Origin: Bradyrhizobium campsiandrae
GTDB lineage: Bacteria; Pseudomonadota; Alphaproteobacteria; Rhizobiales; Xanthobacteraceae
NCBI RefSeq assembly: GCF_014529705.1
Contig: NZ_JAANIH010000065.1
Span: 1-49,091, forward strand
Direction: 5' to 3'
Length of the DNA stretch: 49,091 bases
The translations under genes were made by a program, and so were the position numbers. The notes under the pieces are model-generated. The model had not been told where the DNA came from. It was given only the letters and a program-made list of their open reading frames with translations, and searched no databases. This document shows, in pieces, positions 33,432 to 42,894 of this stretch (positions are counted from its first letter, which is position 1; the number at the start of each line of letters is the position of its first letter).

Positions 33432-33596
33432 CTCGACCTCCCCTCCCCGCCCCGCGGCGGCCCGTCCTCGCGCCGGGCGTCGCATTTCAGCACCCGGCTA
33501 GGTGCCGGTCCACTCATCAACTCCCGCAACGCCGTGCCGTCCGTCGCAGCCCGCGCCGGCGGACGGCGGCGCGCGCCCAATTGGAGGACATTTCCC

Positions 33597-36500
33597 ATGG
33601 CGCATGACGATCCGTTCACCCTCGACCTCTTCGGCAATACCGCCCTTTCATCCAGCCTCGGCCTTGGCGTCACGGCCTTCGCCGAGGATTTCGGCAGCGC
33701 TGACGACCATGAGGATGATCTGCCGCCGGCACCGCCGGCCCCGGCAGCGCAGGCGGTCGGATCGGCGCGGCGCTCAGAGTCCGATCCCCGCAAGCGCGGC
33801 GACAATTTCTATCTGTCCGGCGAGCGCGGCCTCGCAAAGGGCTGGAAGCAGCGCGCCCGCGATAGCATCGCCGCAGTTCGGCTCGCCGCACAGATCGAGG
33901 CCGAGGAGCGCCCCGCGACGGTCGAGGAGCAGCGGCAACTGATCCGCTTTACCGGCTTCGGCGCCTCAGAGCTCGCCAATGGCGTTTTCCGCCGACCCGG
34001 CGAAACCGAATTTGCGAAGGGCTGGGACGAGATCGGGGCCGACCTGCAGGATGCGGTCGATGAGGCTGACTACGCTTCGCTGACACGCTGCACCCAGTAC
34101 GCTCATTTCACGCCGGAGTTCGTCGTCCAGGCGATGTGGGCGGGTTTGCTGCGCCTCGGCTGGCGCGGCGGCCGCGTGCTCGAGCCCGGCATCGGCACCG
34201 GCATGTTTCCGGCGCTGATGCCGCCGGTTCTGCACGAGGTCTCCCACGTCACCGGCGTCGAGCTCGATCCCGTCACAGCACGCATCGCGCAGCTATTGCA
34301 GCCGAGGGCGCGGATCGTCATCGGCGATTTCGCGCGCACCGAGCTGCCGGCGCGGTTTGACCTCGTGATCGGCAATCCGCCCTTCTCCGATCGCACCGTC
34401 CGCTCGGACCGCGCGCTGCGCTCGCTCGGTCTGCGGCTCCACGACTATTTCATCGTCAAGGCAATCAAGCTGCTGAAGCCGGGCGGGCTTGCCGCCTTCG
34501 TCACGTCCCAAGGCACGATGGACAAGGCGGATGGCTCGGCGCGTGCGCTGATTGCAAAGTACGCCGATCTCATCAGTGCCATCCGTCTGCCAGAAGGCAG
34601 CTTCCGCGCCGATGCCGGCACCAACGTCGTGGTCGACATTCTGTTCTTCCGGCGGCGCAAGCACGGCGAGCCCGAAGGCGACCTGTCCTGGCTCGACCTG
34701 GAGGAAGTATGCCCGGCGACCGAGGACGAGGGCGCAATCCGCGTCAACCGCTGGTTCGCGTGCCATCGCCGCCTTGTGCTCGGCGCGCACGCGCTGACCT
34801 CCGGCCCGTTCGGCGAGACCTACACCTGTCTGCCGAGTGACGGCGAGGACCTCGTGGCCGCGCTGGACGACGCGATCAACCTCCTTCCGGTCGCAATCTA
34901 TGACGGCGAACCGGAGGCGATGGACCCTGACGACGAGTGCGAGGCGGTGCCGGCGAAGTCGGAGGGCTCGGCGAGCCTCACTGCGCGCGAGGGCAGCTAT
35001 CTGCTCGATAGCCGGCATGGCTTGATGCAGATCCTTGACGGCCGGCCAGTTGCCGTCACGGTTCGCAAGGGCCGCAGTGCCGCCGGTGTTCCGGACAAGC
35101 ACGCTCGGATCATCCAGAAGCTGATCCCGATCCGCGATGCGGTCCGCGAGGTGCTGAAGTGTCAGGAGCTCGACCGGCCCTGGAAGGACGCGCAGGTCAG
35201 GCTGCGTATCGTGTGGTCGAACTTCGTGCGCGCCTTCGGGCCGATCAACACGACCGTCGTGTCGACGGCCGAGGACGACGAGACCGGGGAGGTCCGTGAA
35301 ACGCACCGCAGGCCGAACCTTCAGCCATTCCTGGACGATCCGGACTGCTGGCTCGTGGCCTCGATCGAAGACTACGACCTCGAGTCCGACACGGCGAAGC
35401 CGGGTCCGATCTTCACCGAGCGCGTGATCGCTCCGCCGGCGCCGCCCGTCATCACCAGCGCCGCCGACGCGCTGGCCGTCGTCCTCAACGAGCGCGGCCA
35501 TGTCGACCCCGACCACATCGCGGAGCTCGTGCACCGTGACGCGGACGACGTCATTGCCGAGCTTGGCGGCGCCATCTTCCGCGATCCCAGCGGCGGGTCG
35601 TGGCAGACCGCCGACGCCTATCTGTCGGGTGGTGTGCGCGACAAGCTGAAGGTTGCGGAAGCGGCGGATGCGCTCGACCCTGTCTATGCGCGCAACGTGA
35701 CCGCCCTGCGCGAGGTACAGCCCGCCGACCTTCGGCCCTCGGACATCACCGTACGCCTTGGCGCGCCGTGGATTCCCACCGCCGACATCGTCGCCTTCGT
35801 CAAGGAAACGATGGGCACGGAGATCAGGATTCACCACATGCCGGAACTGGCGTCGTGGACCGTGGAGGCCCGGCAGCTCGGCTGGATGGCCGCTGGCACG
35901 TCGGAATGGGGCACGGAGCGGCGGCACGCCGGGCAGCTTCTCTCTGATGCGCTCAACTCCTCCGTCCCGCAGATCTTCGACACCATCAAAGACGGCGACA
36001 GCGAACGTCGGGTCCTCAACGTCGTCGACACCGAGGCGGCGAAGGAGAAGCTCTCGAGGATCAAGACCGCCTTTCAGAATTGGATCTGGTCCGATCCGGA
36101 TCGGACCGACCGACTGGCGCGGGTCTACAATGATCGTTTCAACAACATCGTGCCGCGCGCCTTCGACGGCTCGCATCTGAAATTGCCAGGCGCATCGGGC
36201 GCCTTCGTTCTCTACGAACATCAGAAGCGCGGCATCTGGCGCGTCATCGCCTCAGGTGCGACCTATCTCGCCCACGCCGTCGGCGCCGGCAAGACGATGA
36301 CGATGGCGGCCGCGATCATGGAGCAGCGGCGTCTCGGCCTGATCGCCAAGGCCATGCTTGTCGTTCCCGGCCATTGCCTGGCACAGGCGGCGCGTGAGTT
36401 CCTGGCGCTCTATCCCGGTGCCCGCATCCTCGTCGCCGATGAGACCAACTTCACCAAGGACAAGCGGCACCGCTTCCTGTCGCGCGCCGCGACCGCAACG

Positions 36501-38699
36501 TGGGATGCGATCATCATCACCCATACGGCATTCCGCTTCATCGGCGTGCCGTCCGCCTTCGAGCAGCGGATGATCCAGGACGAGCTCGAGCTCTATGAGA
36601 CGCTTCTCATCAGGGTCGAGAGCGACGACCGCGTCTCGCGCAAACGCCTCGAGCGCCTGAAGGAGGGATTGAAGGAACGGCTCGAAGCGCTGGCTACGCG
36701 CAAGGACGATCTCCTCACCATCGCGGAGATCGGCGTCGATCAGATCATCGTCGACGAGGCGCAGGAGTTCCGTAAGCTCTCGTTCGCCACCAACATGTCG
36801 ACACTGAAAGGCGTCGATCCGAACGGCTCGCAGCGCGCCTGGGACCTCTATGTGAAGGCCCGCTTCATCGAGACGAAGAACCCGGGCCGGGCGCTGGTGC
36901 TCGCGTCCGGCACGCCGATCACCAACACGCTCGGCGAGATGTTCTCGGTGCAGCGCTACCTCGGCTACGCGGCGCTCTTGGATGGGGGCCTGCACGAGTT
37001 CGACGCCTGGGCCTCGACCTTCGGCGACGTCTCGACGGAGCTCGAGCTCCAGCCGTCCGGCAGGTACAAGCCGGTCACTCGCTTCGCCACCTTCGTGAAC
37101 GTCCCCGAGCTGATCGCCATGTTCCGGTCCTTCGCCGACGTGGTGATGCCGGAGGACCTGCGGCAGTACGTCAAGGTCCCGGCGATCTCGACGGGCAAGC
37201 GCCAGATCCTGACGGCAAAGCCCACGCCAGCCTTCAAGCGCTACCAGGCCCTGCTCGACGCGCGGATCAAGGCGATCGAGACGCGCGACCGGCCGCCGCA
37301 GCCGGGTGACGACATTTTGCTCTCTGTCATCACCGATGGGCGGCATGCGGCGATTGACCTGCGTCTGGTCGATCCGGACAACGATAACGAGCCGAACAAC
37401 AAGCTGAATCTTCTCGTCGCCAACGCCTTTCGCATCTGGAAGGAGACGTCAGACAACAGTTACGTGCGCGCCGACGGCAAGCCTTACGAGTTGCTTGGCG
37501 CGGCTCAGATGATCTTCTCCGACCTCGGAACGATCAGCGTCGAGAAGACGCGCGGCTTCTCGGCCTATCGCTGGATCAAAGACGAGCTTGTCCGCATGGG
37601 CGTGCCCCCGTCCGAGATCGCCTTCATGCAGGATTTCAAGAAATCGGAGGCCAAGCAGCGTCTGTTCGGCGACGTACGCGCCGGCAAGGTCCGCTTCCTG
37701 ATCGGCTCCTCGGATACAATGGGGACGGGCGTCAACGCGCAGCTTCGTCTGAAGGCTCTCCATCACCTCGACGTGCCGTGGCTGCCGTCGCAGATCGCGC
37801 AGCGCGAGGGCCGGATCGAGCGCCAGGGTAATCAGCACGACGTCATCGACGTCTTCGCCTATGCTACCGAAGGATCGCTCGACGCGAGCATGTGGCAGAA
37901 CAACGAGCGCAAGGCTCGCTTCATCGCCGCGGCGCTCTCCGGTGACATGTCGATCCGTCGGCTCGAGGACCTCGGCGAAGGCCAGGCCAACCAGTTCGCG
38001 ATGGCCAAGGCGATCGCGAGCGGCGACCAGCGGCTGATGCTAAAGGCTGGGCTCGAAGCCGACATCGCCCGGCTCGAGCGTCTGCGCGCGGCGCATATCG
38101 ATGACCAGCACGCCATCCGTCGGCAGATCCGAGACGCGGAACGCGACATCGAGTTCTGCACGCGGCGGATCGCGGAGGTCGGCAAGGATATCGAACGCCT
38201 CGTTCCGACCGTCGGCGACGCCTTCGCCGCGACCGTGGCCGGTAGGCGCTATGTCGAGCGCAAGGAGGCCGGCCGCGCCCTGATGAAGGAAATCCTGACC
38301 CTTGTCCAGCTCCAGCAGGAGGGTGAGACCATCATCACCTCGATCGGCGGGTTCGACCTAGAGTATTCCGGCGAGCGTTACGGCCGTGACGGCTATCGGT
38401 ACAGCACCATGCTGATCCGCACCGGGGATACGCATGAGATCGAGTTGCCCCTCACGGTGACGCCGCTCGGCGCAATCTGCCGTCTCGAGCACGCGCTCGA
38501 CGATTTCGAGGGCGAGCGGGAGCGCTATCGCCAGCGTCTCGCCGACGCACGTCGCCGGCTCGCCGCGTACCGGTCGCGCGAGGACGGCGAATTCGCGTTC
38601 GCAGCCGATCTCGCCGAGAAGCGCAGGCAGTTGGCGGAGGTCGAGAAAGCCCTTGCGACGGATGTGGAGGGCGGGGGCGAGAGCGCTATCGCAGCGTGA
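33597..38699 (+). CDS. Giant DNA methyltransferase-helicase fusion (DarB-like/strawberry-notch-like)
   Basis: 1700 aa. An N-6 adenine methyltransferase domain lies around residues 130-340, with VLEPGIGTGMFPALMP (SAM-binding) near 193 and LVIGNPPFSDR (NPPF catalytic motif) near 260. A SNF2-like helicase follows: Walker A HAVGAGKTM near 895, DEAQ near 1051, SGTPITN near 1104, GTGVNAQLRLKALHHLD near 1370 and QREGRIERQGN near 1400. The C-terminal 220 residues are coiled-coil. The combination resembles phage P1 DarB, which protects DNA from type I restriction, and phage or plasmid helicases of this kind. Its start has GGAGGA 8 nt upstream. It may protect or process transferred DNA (inference); the target site is unknown. 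Confidence 0.85.
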   Translation: MAHDDPFTLDLFGNTALSSSLGLGVTAFAEDFGSADDHEDDLPPAPPAPAAQAVGSARRSESDPRKRGDNFYLSGERGLAKGWKQRARDSIAAVRLAAQIEAEERPATVEEQRQLIRFTGFGASELANGVFRRPGETEFAKGWDEIGADLQDAVDEADYASLTRCTQYAHFTPEFVVQAMWAGLLRLGWRGGRVLEPGIGTGMFPALMPPVLHEVSHVTGVELDPVTARIAQLLQPRARIVIGDFARTELPARFDLVIGNPPFSDRTVRSDRALRSLGLRLHDYFIVKAIKLLKPGGLAAFVTSQGTMDKADGSARALIAKYADLISAIRLPEGSFRADAGTNVVVDILFFRRRKHGEPEGDLSWLDLEEVCPATEDEGAIRVNRWFACHRRLVLGAHALTSGPFGETYTCLPSDGEDLVAALDDAINLLPVAIYDGEPEAMDPDDECEAVPAKSEGSASLTAREGSYLLDSRHGLMQILDGRPVAVTVRKGRSAAGVPDKHARIIQKLIPIRDAVREVLKCQELDRPWKDAQVRLRIVWSNFVRAFGPINTTVVSTAEDDETGEVRETHRRPNLQPFLDDPDCWLVASIEDYDLESDTAKPGPIFTERVIAPPAPPVITSAADALAVVLNERGHVDPDHIAELVHRDADDVIAELGGAIFRDPSGGSWQTADAYLSGGVRDKLKVAEAADALDPVYARNVTALREVQPADLRPSDITVRLGAPWIPTADIVAFVKETMGTEIRIHHMPELASWTVEARQLGWMAAGTSEWGTERRHAGQLLSDALNSSVPQIFDTIKDGDSERRVLNVVDTEAAKEKLSRIKTAFQNWIWSDPDRTDRLARVYNDRFNNIVPRAFDGSHLKLPGASGAFVLYEHQKRGIWRVIASGATYLAHAVGAGKTMTMAAAIMEQRRLGLIAKAMLVVPGHCLAQAAREFLALYPGARILVADETNFTKDKRHRFLSRAATATWDAIIITHTAFRFIGVPSAFEQRMIQDELELYETLLIRVESDDRVSRKRLERLKEGLKERLEALATRKDDLLTIAEIGVDQIIVDEAQEFRKLSFATNMSTLKGVDPNGSQRAWDLYVKARFIETKNPGRALVLASGTPITNTLGEMFSVQRYLGYAALLDGGLHEFDAWASTFGDVSTELELQPSGRYKPVTRFATFVNVPELIAMFRSFADVVMPEDLRQYVKVPAISTGKRQILTAKPTPAFKRYQALLDARIKAIETRDRPPQPGDDILLSVITDGRHAAIDLRLVDPDNDNEPNNKLNLLVANAFRIWKETSDNSYVRADGKPYELLGAAQMIFSDLGTISVEKTRGFSAYRWIKDELVRMGVPPSEIAFMQDFKKSEAKQRLFGDVRAGKVRFLIGSSDTMGTGVNAQLRLKALHHLDVPWLPSQIAQREGRIERQGNQHDVIDVFAYATEGSLDASMWQNNERKARFIAAALSGDMSIRRLEDLGEGQANQFAMAKAIASGDQRLMLKAGLEADIARLERLRAAHIDDQHAIRRQIRDAERDIEFCTRRIAEVGKDIERLVPTVGDAFAATVAGRRYVERKEAGRALMKEILTLVQLQQEGETIITSIGGFDLEYSGERYGRDGYRYSTMLIRTGDTHEIELPLTVTPLGAICRLEHALDDFEGERERYRQRLADARRRLAAYRSREDGEFAFAADLAEKRRQLAEVEKALATDVEGGGESAIAA

Positions 38700-38946
38700 T
38701 GAAGAAGGAAGGGAAAGGCCCGCTCGCAGATCGGCCAGGCCGGCAGCGCTGAAGCTCAACCGCCGCCTGCGCGATCCCAGCCCGTCGTCCTTCGCAGGGC
38801 TGTTAGCCCTGCTTGTCCAGCCTGGCGGGGATGCTCGGCCGCAGTTGTGCCGGCCCGACCGCTCCGCGGGGCCCGGGGGTGTCTTCGGGAAGAAGACGAG
38901 GAAGGGCCCGCAAGCCGCGGTCCGCGAACCCGAACAGGAGAATCTC
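38700..38946 (+). other. Leader of the ParB-like gene
   Basis: 247 bp. It has a perfect 8-bp hairpin GCAGGGCT-GTT-AGCCCTGC at about 38797-38815. An in-frame extension of the ParB frame through it is not used because it lacks family-like sequence and a clear ribosome site. Confidence 0.5.
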
Positions 38947-40632
38947 ATGCATCTCATCAAGATTGATCCGCGTGCGCTGAACGAAAATCCCGACCGCATG
39001 CGCCTGACGAAGTCGACGCCTCAGGCGGACGCCCTGCTGCTCGCGACGATCAAGGCGGTTGGCATCGTCCAGCCGCCGGTCATCACGCCCGAGAGCGGCG
39101 GCCGCAACGGCTATGTCATCAATGCCGGTCATCGCCGCGTGAAGCAGGCCATCGCCGCCGGCCTCGAGGAGATCGACGTCCTCGTCGAGGAGGCGGCGAA
39201 CGACAACGGCGCCATGCGCTCGATGATCGAGAACATCGCCCGCGAGGCGCTCAATCCTGTCGACCAGTGGCGTGCGATCGAACGCCTCGTCGCACTCGGT
39301 TGGACCGAGGAGGCGATCGGTGTCGCTCTCAGTCTGGCAGTCCGGCAGATCAGGAAGCTCCGCCTGCTGGCAAACGTGCTGCCTGCCATGCTCGACCACA
39401 TGGCCAAGGGCGACATGCCCGACGAGCGTCAGCTCCGCACCATCGCCTCGGCAGCGCTCGATGAGCAGAAGGAGGTTTGGAAGAAGCACAAGCCCTCCAA
39501 GGCCGATCCGCAGGTTTCGTGGGGGAGCGTGGCGCAGGCACTGACCAAGGCCCGCATGTACGCACATCACGCCAACTTCGGCGACGACCTGGCCCAGGCG
39601 TACGGCATCCAGTGGGTCGAGGACCTGTTCGCGCCGGCGGACGAGGACAGCCGCTACACCACGAATGTCGAGGCGTTCCTTGGCGCACAACAGGAATGGA
39701 TGACGAACAACTTGCCGAAGCGCGGCATGATCGCGGAGACGACGAGCTGGGGCGAGGTCAAGCTCCCGCCGAAGGCGGAGCGCGTCTACGGCAAGCCGTC
39801 GAAGTCGGATTGCACGGCGATGTATCTCGACCGTGACGGCCGGGTGCAGAGCGTGCATTACCGCATGCCTGCGGCGAAGAAGTCGAAGGACAAGGGCGCG
39901 GCGGCCGGCACCGACGCTGCCGACGAGAGCACAGCGGTCTCGAAGCCGCGTCCCGACGTGACGCGCAAGGGCGTCGAGATCATCGGCGACCTCCGAACCG
40001 ACGCTCTCCATGAGGCGTTGGCAGGCGCGCCCGTCGAAGACGATGCGCTGATGGCGCTGCTGATCCTCGCGTTCGCGGGCCAGAACGTCTCGGTCGATTC
40101 CGGTAGCGGCGGCACCTATTACGGCAACCGGCGCATTGCGCGCCATGCCGCAACGCTGTTCGATCAGGACGGCAAGCTCGTCCTCGACATGGACACGCTG
40201 CGCGTCGCAGCGCGCTCGATCCTAGTTGAGGTTCTCTCGTGCCGGGAAAACCGCACCGACAGCGGCATAGTTGCGCGCGTCGCCGGCGAGGTGCTTGGCG
40301 CGGACAACTTCCTGCCGAACATGGGCACCGACGACTTCCTGTCGTGCCTGTCGCGCACCGCGCTCGAAGGCTCGTGCAGGGACGCGTCGGTTCTCCCGCG
40401 CCAGAAGGTGAAGGACACCTGCGCCGCTTTGGTCGAGCACTTCAAGGAGGGCCGTTTTGTCCATCCGGCAGCGCTGTTTGCTCCGGACAAGGTCAACTTG
40501 TTGGCCTGGCTGGCGAAAAACGCCGCCACCGCCGCCGACGAGGCCGACGACCAGGTCGAGGACCCGGGCGCTGGCGATGCGGACAGCGGCGAAGCCTCGG
40601 ATGACGAGGCGTTCCGTGAGGCGGCTGAATAG
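38947..40632 (+). CDS. ParB-like nuclease/partition-domain protein
   Basis: 561 aa. The ParB N-terminal domain (residues 1-110) has IKIDPRALNENPDRMR, GYVINAGHRRVKQAIAAG (the arginine-rich box) and MIENIAREALNPVDQW. A helix-turn-helix with GWTEEAIGVALSLAVRQIRKL follows. The C-terminal 350 residues are unlike Spo0J and include a GGTYYGNRRIARHA segment. The ATG at 38947 has CAGGAGAATCTC upstream. No ParA lies nearby. Such ParB-like proteins on elements may act in partition, as CTP switches or as anti-restriction partners; which applies is open. The larger frame to 38653 is rejected. Confidence 0.85.
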   Translation: MHLIKIDPRALNENPDRMRLTKSTPQADALLLATIKAVGIVQPPVITPESGGRNGYVINAGHRRVKQAIAAGLEEIDVLVEEAANDNGAMRSMIENIAREALNPVDQWRAIERLVALGWTEEAIGVALSLAVRQIRKLRLLANVLPAMLDHMAKGDMPDERQLRTIASAALDEQKEVWKKHKPSKADPQVSWGSVAQALTKARMYAHHANFGDDLAQAYGIQWVEDLFAPADEDSRYTTNVEAFLGAQQEWMTNNLPKRGMIAETTSWGEVKLPPKAERVYGKPSKSDCTAMYLDRDGRVQSVHYRMPAAKKSKDKGAAAGTDAADESTAVSKPRPDVTRKGVEIIGDLRTDALHEALAGAPVEDDALMALLILAFAGQNVSVDSGSGGTYYGNRRIARHAATLFDQDGKLVLDMDTLRVAARSILVEVLSCRENRTDSGIVARVAGEVLGADNFLPNMGTDDFLSCLSRTALEGSCRDASVLPRQKVKDTCAALVEHFKEGRFVHPAALFAPDKVNLLAWLAKNAATAADEADDQVEDPGAGDADSGEASDDEAFREAAE

Positions 40633-40723
40633 CCCGCCCGCCATCGACAATCCGAATGACACCCCGCCGCCGGCCCAGCCGGCGGCGGCTTCGTTTCCAA
40701 CACCCATGAACAGGAGGACGTCC

Positions 40724-41200
40724 ATGTCCGCGCAATTGATCTACGACCTCGTCCCGCTCGGAGCGATCATACGGTTTTCCGACGGCACGCCGCGGCCACC
40801 GGACCGGCACCGCAAGAAGCTCGCGGCCTGGGAACACCGCAACAGCGGCGGACGGCTGATCCGCAAGCAGGCAGAACGCCGCGTCGGCAACATCGTCATC
40901 GGCGCCACCATAACACTGCACGCCGGCGACTATGGCGGCGGCGGTGTTGTGGTGCTTCGCGTCCACCGGACCTTCTCGGTCGATAGCGACCTGAGGTTCG
41001 TCGTGACCGAACGCCCGAGGGTCGGTGCAGTCAGCGTGCTCAGCCGACCCGGCGAAGACGCCGAACTCGTCTATCTCGCCGGCAGCCGCGCCGACGCCGA
41101 ATGCTGGCTGCAGAGCCACGGCTATCCGGATGCGGTTCTCGACGAGGTGATCGCCGATGTGCCGGCAGCCGAAGTCATGGAGGGGAGGACGGCTGCATGA
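40724..41200 (+). CDS. Hypothetical protein of the maintenance module
   Basis: 158 aa. Starts SAQLIYDLVPLGAIIRFSDG, has WEHRNSGGRLIRKQ, then a beta-rich block (VIGATITLHAGDYGGGGVVVLRVHR) and AELVYLAGSRADAECWL. It appears to be a small barrel plus a helix. The ribosome site is CAGGAGGACGTCC. The stop overlaps the next start (ATGA). The family is not recognised, but it looks conserved with its neighbours. Confidence 0.65.
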   Translation: MSAQLIYDLVPLGAIIRFSDGTPRPPDRHRKKLAAWEHRNSGGRLIRKQAERRVGNIVIGATITLHAGDYGGGGVVVLRVHRTFSVDSDLRFVVTERPRVGAVSVLSRPGEDAELVYLAGSRADAECWLQSHGYPDAVLDEVIADVPAAEVMEGRTAA

Positions 41201-42087
41201 CTACGCCCTCACCTCTCACCACCGTGACGGACTCGAATCCTGGACTTCCCGAGGTCGAGTTCGGCTGCAGTAGCGACGGCTATCTCGTAGCTCGTGTCGG
41301 CGACACGGCGTTCGCCATGCTGCCGGGACGCGACGCCCGCCATTATCTCGCGACCGGCTGGCGCATCAACCGGCCGGTTGCTGAATGGAAGCGCTCTGAC
41401 TTCTACGGCCATTCCGGCGGGCTCGCCGACGAGACGGCCTTTCGGACGAAGGTCGTGGAGAACGCAGAGCATCAGCGCGAGAAGCGTGCGCTCGGCCGTC
41501 GCGACACCGGCTCTAATGCGAACACGCCATGGGGTCCGTCGCAGGGTACAACCGTCTATGCGGAAGGCGTTGTCTGCCATTCGACGGCGGGCCACGGCGG
41601 CTTTCACCTCTCGGCCGAGCGCAACCGCAAGGTCAACCCTGTACTGCGCGCGCCGGGCGGTTGGTACGAGGAAGACGAGGCCTGGGCGATCGTGGCGATC
41701 ACCTTCCCGCATCTGTTCACCGGCTACGAGCGGCGCTGCGCCGAGCGCACGATCAAGGATAGCTGGCCCAATGCGTGGGAGGCAATTTTCGGGATCGTGC
41801 TGCTGCCCGGCGAATCCCGTGAGAAGGATCGGCGCGCCTTTGAGAAGGAGCACGCCGACAACTGGATCGTCGTGTCGGCGATCACGTCGGATCAGCAGCC
41901 GGGCTTTGTTGAAGTCGTCGCCACGCCGGGCGGCAGACGCGGCGCGGGCACTGAGGAGCGACGTTTCCTCGTCCCGTCCGACGAGTACCGGATCGGCCGC
42001 TTCGGCTTCGTCGTCGATGAGACCCGCCACCCGGTCTATTCCGGACCATCGAGCTTCATCGGTTGGCAGGGAAGGACGTCGCCATGA
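41197..42087 (+). CDS. Conserved protein, probable DUF7007 type
   Basis: 296 aa. Central blocks are NTPWGPSQGTTVYAEGVVCH, STAGHGGFHLSAERN, GGWYEEDEAWAIVAITFPH and CAERTIKDSWPNAWEAIFG, then KDRRAFEKEHADNWIVVSAI. The GHGGFHLS pattern is what I associate with DUF7007 of Rhizobiales elements. No catalytic function is established. It is translationally coupled on both sides: ATGA overlaps with the gene before and the one after. Confidence 0.7.
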   Translation: MTTPSPLTTVTDSNPGLPEVEFGCSSDGYLVARVGDTAFAMLPGRDARHYLATGWRINRPVAEWKRSDFYGHSGGLADETAFRTKVVENAEHQREKRALGRRDTGSNANTPWGPSQGTTVYAEGVVCHSTAGHGGFHLSAERNRKVNPVLRAPGGWYEEDEAWAIVAITFPHLFTGYERRCAERTIKDSWPNAWEAIFGIVLLPGESREKDRRAFEKEHADNWIVVSAITSDQQPGFVEVVATPGGRRGAGTEERRFLVPSDEYRIGRFGFVVDETRHPVYSGPSSFIGWQGRTSP

Positions 42088-42497
42088 AGGCTTCCTCCGA
42101 ACGCCTCACCCAGCTTTCGCGCATGGAAGAGGCACGCCGTCAGACGCAGCGCCAGCTCGACATGATCGACCGGCAGATCATCCGCCGCATGACGACGCTG
42201 ATCCCGCAACTCGGCCGCAAGCGATCCGGATACCGTCGCGGAAAGCCGCCCGACCCGAGCACTTTCCTCGAACGCTATCGTTCGAACCTTGCGGCGATTA
42301 CCGCAGAGCGCCAGCCGGAGATCGACGCGCTATCGCGCAAGCTCGCCCGGCAGGATGTCGCGATCGAGAAGCTGCGGGCTCGATGCGTGCCGGAGTCTCG
42401 ACCCGCTCGTGACGACCCGGAGCGAGCACATCGCAAGGACGAATGTCGCGGTCCGGCCGACTGTCGTCCCGGAAAGCGGCACGGCGCGGCGGCCTAG
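42084..42497 (+). CDS. Coiled-coil hypothetical protein
   Basis: 137 aa, strongly basic. Residues 5-40 (RLTQLSRMEEARRQTQRQLDMI) and 70-105 form likely helical coils; the C-terminal part is Arg/Pro-rich (CRGPADCRPGKRHGAAA). ATG at 42084 overlaps the previous stop. I do not recognise it; a DNA- or RNA-binding accessory is a guess. Confidence 0.55.
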   Translation: MKASSERLTQLSRMEEARRQTQRQLDMIDRQIIRRMTTLIPQLGRKRSGYRRGKPPDPSTFLERYRSNLAAITAERQPEIDALSRKLARQDVAIEKLRARCVPESRPARDDPERAHRKDECRGPADCRPGKRHGAAA

Positions 42498-42894
42498 CGA
42501 GGCCGAAGCTGACCTTGCGGCTCGCTCAGGCGAACGTCTTGAGCACAGCGCGAAGCTGGCGCTCTGCAGGGTCGAACCTTTCCGCATTCGCCAACCCGGC
42601 CCGCACCCTGTCGGCCCTCTCCTCGGGTTTGCTGCGGTCTGCGCCCCCGGCGGTCCGCTTCAAGGCCAAGTCGCAAGCGACCGGAGACCGCCGATCTCGG
42701 CAAGGCCCGGCCGCGTTCGGCGCAGGGCTCCAGCAAGCTGGACCCTGCTTGTCCGCAGCCGGACCTCGCTCGCCTGGCGGTCCCCGGACCTTGAAGCGGC
42801 CCTCATCCCGGCGGCGCTGGGCGACCGCACCCGAAGGGAGGTCCGGCAGGGGCCGGATCGAACCTGACGGCGAAACCTTAGAAAGGAATTCACC
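42498..42894 (+). other. 397-bp gene-free leader
   Basis: Frames on both strands are open here only because of high GC content, and none looks like a protein. The region probably is an untranslated leader of the next gene, as elsewhere in the module. Confidence 0.5.

Noticed and set aside
34293..36221. 642-codon open frame antisense to the methyltransferase-helicase
   Set aside because: No family resemblance; it is the expected shadow frame of GC-rich coding DNA, opposite a gene with clear motifs.
36252..37346. 364-codon minus-strand frame in the helicase gene
   Set aside because: Shadow of the Walker-motif-bearing plus-strand frame.
38803..40146. 447-codon open frame antisense to the ParB-like gene
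   Set aside because: Arg/Leu-rich without domain-like blocks; the plus strand carries ParB motifs.
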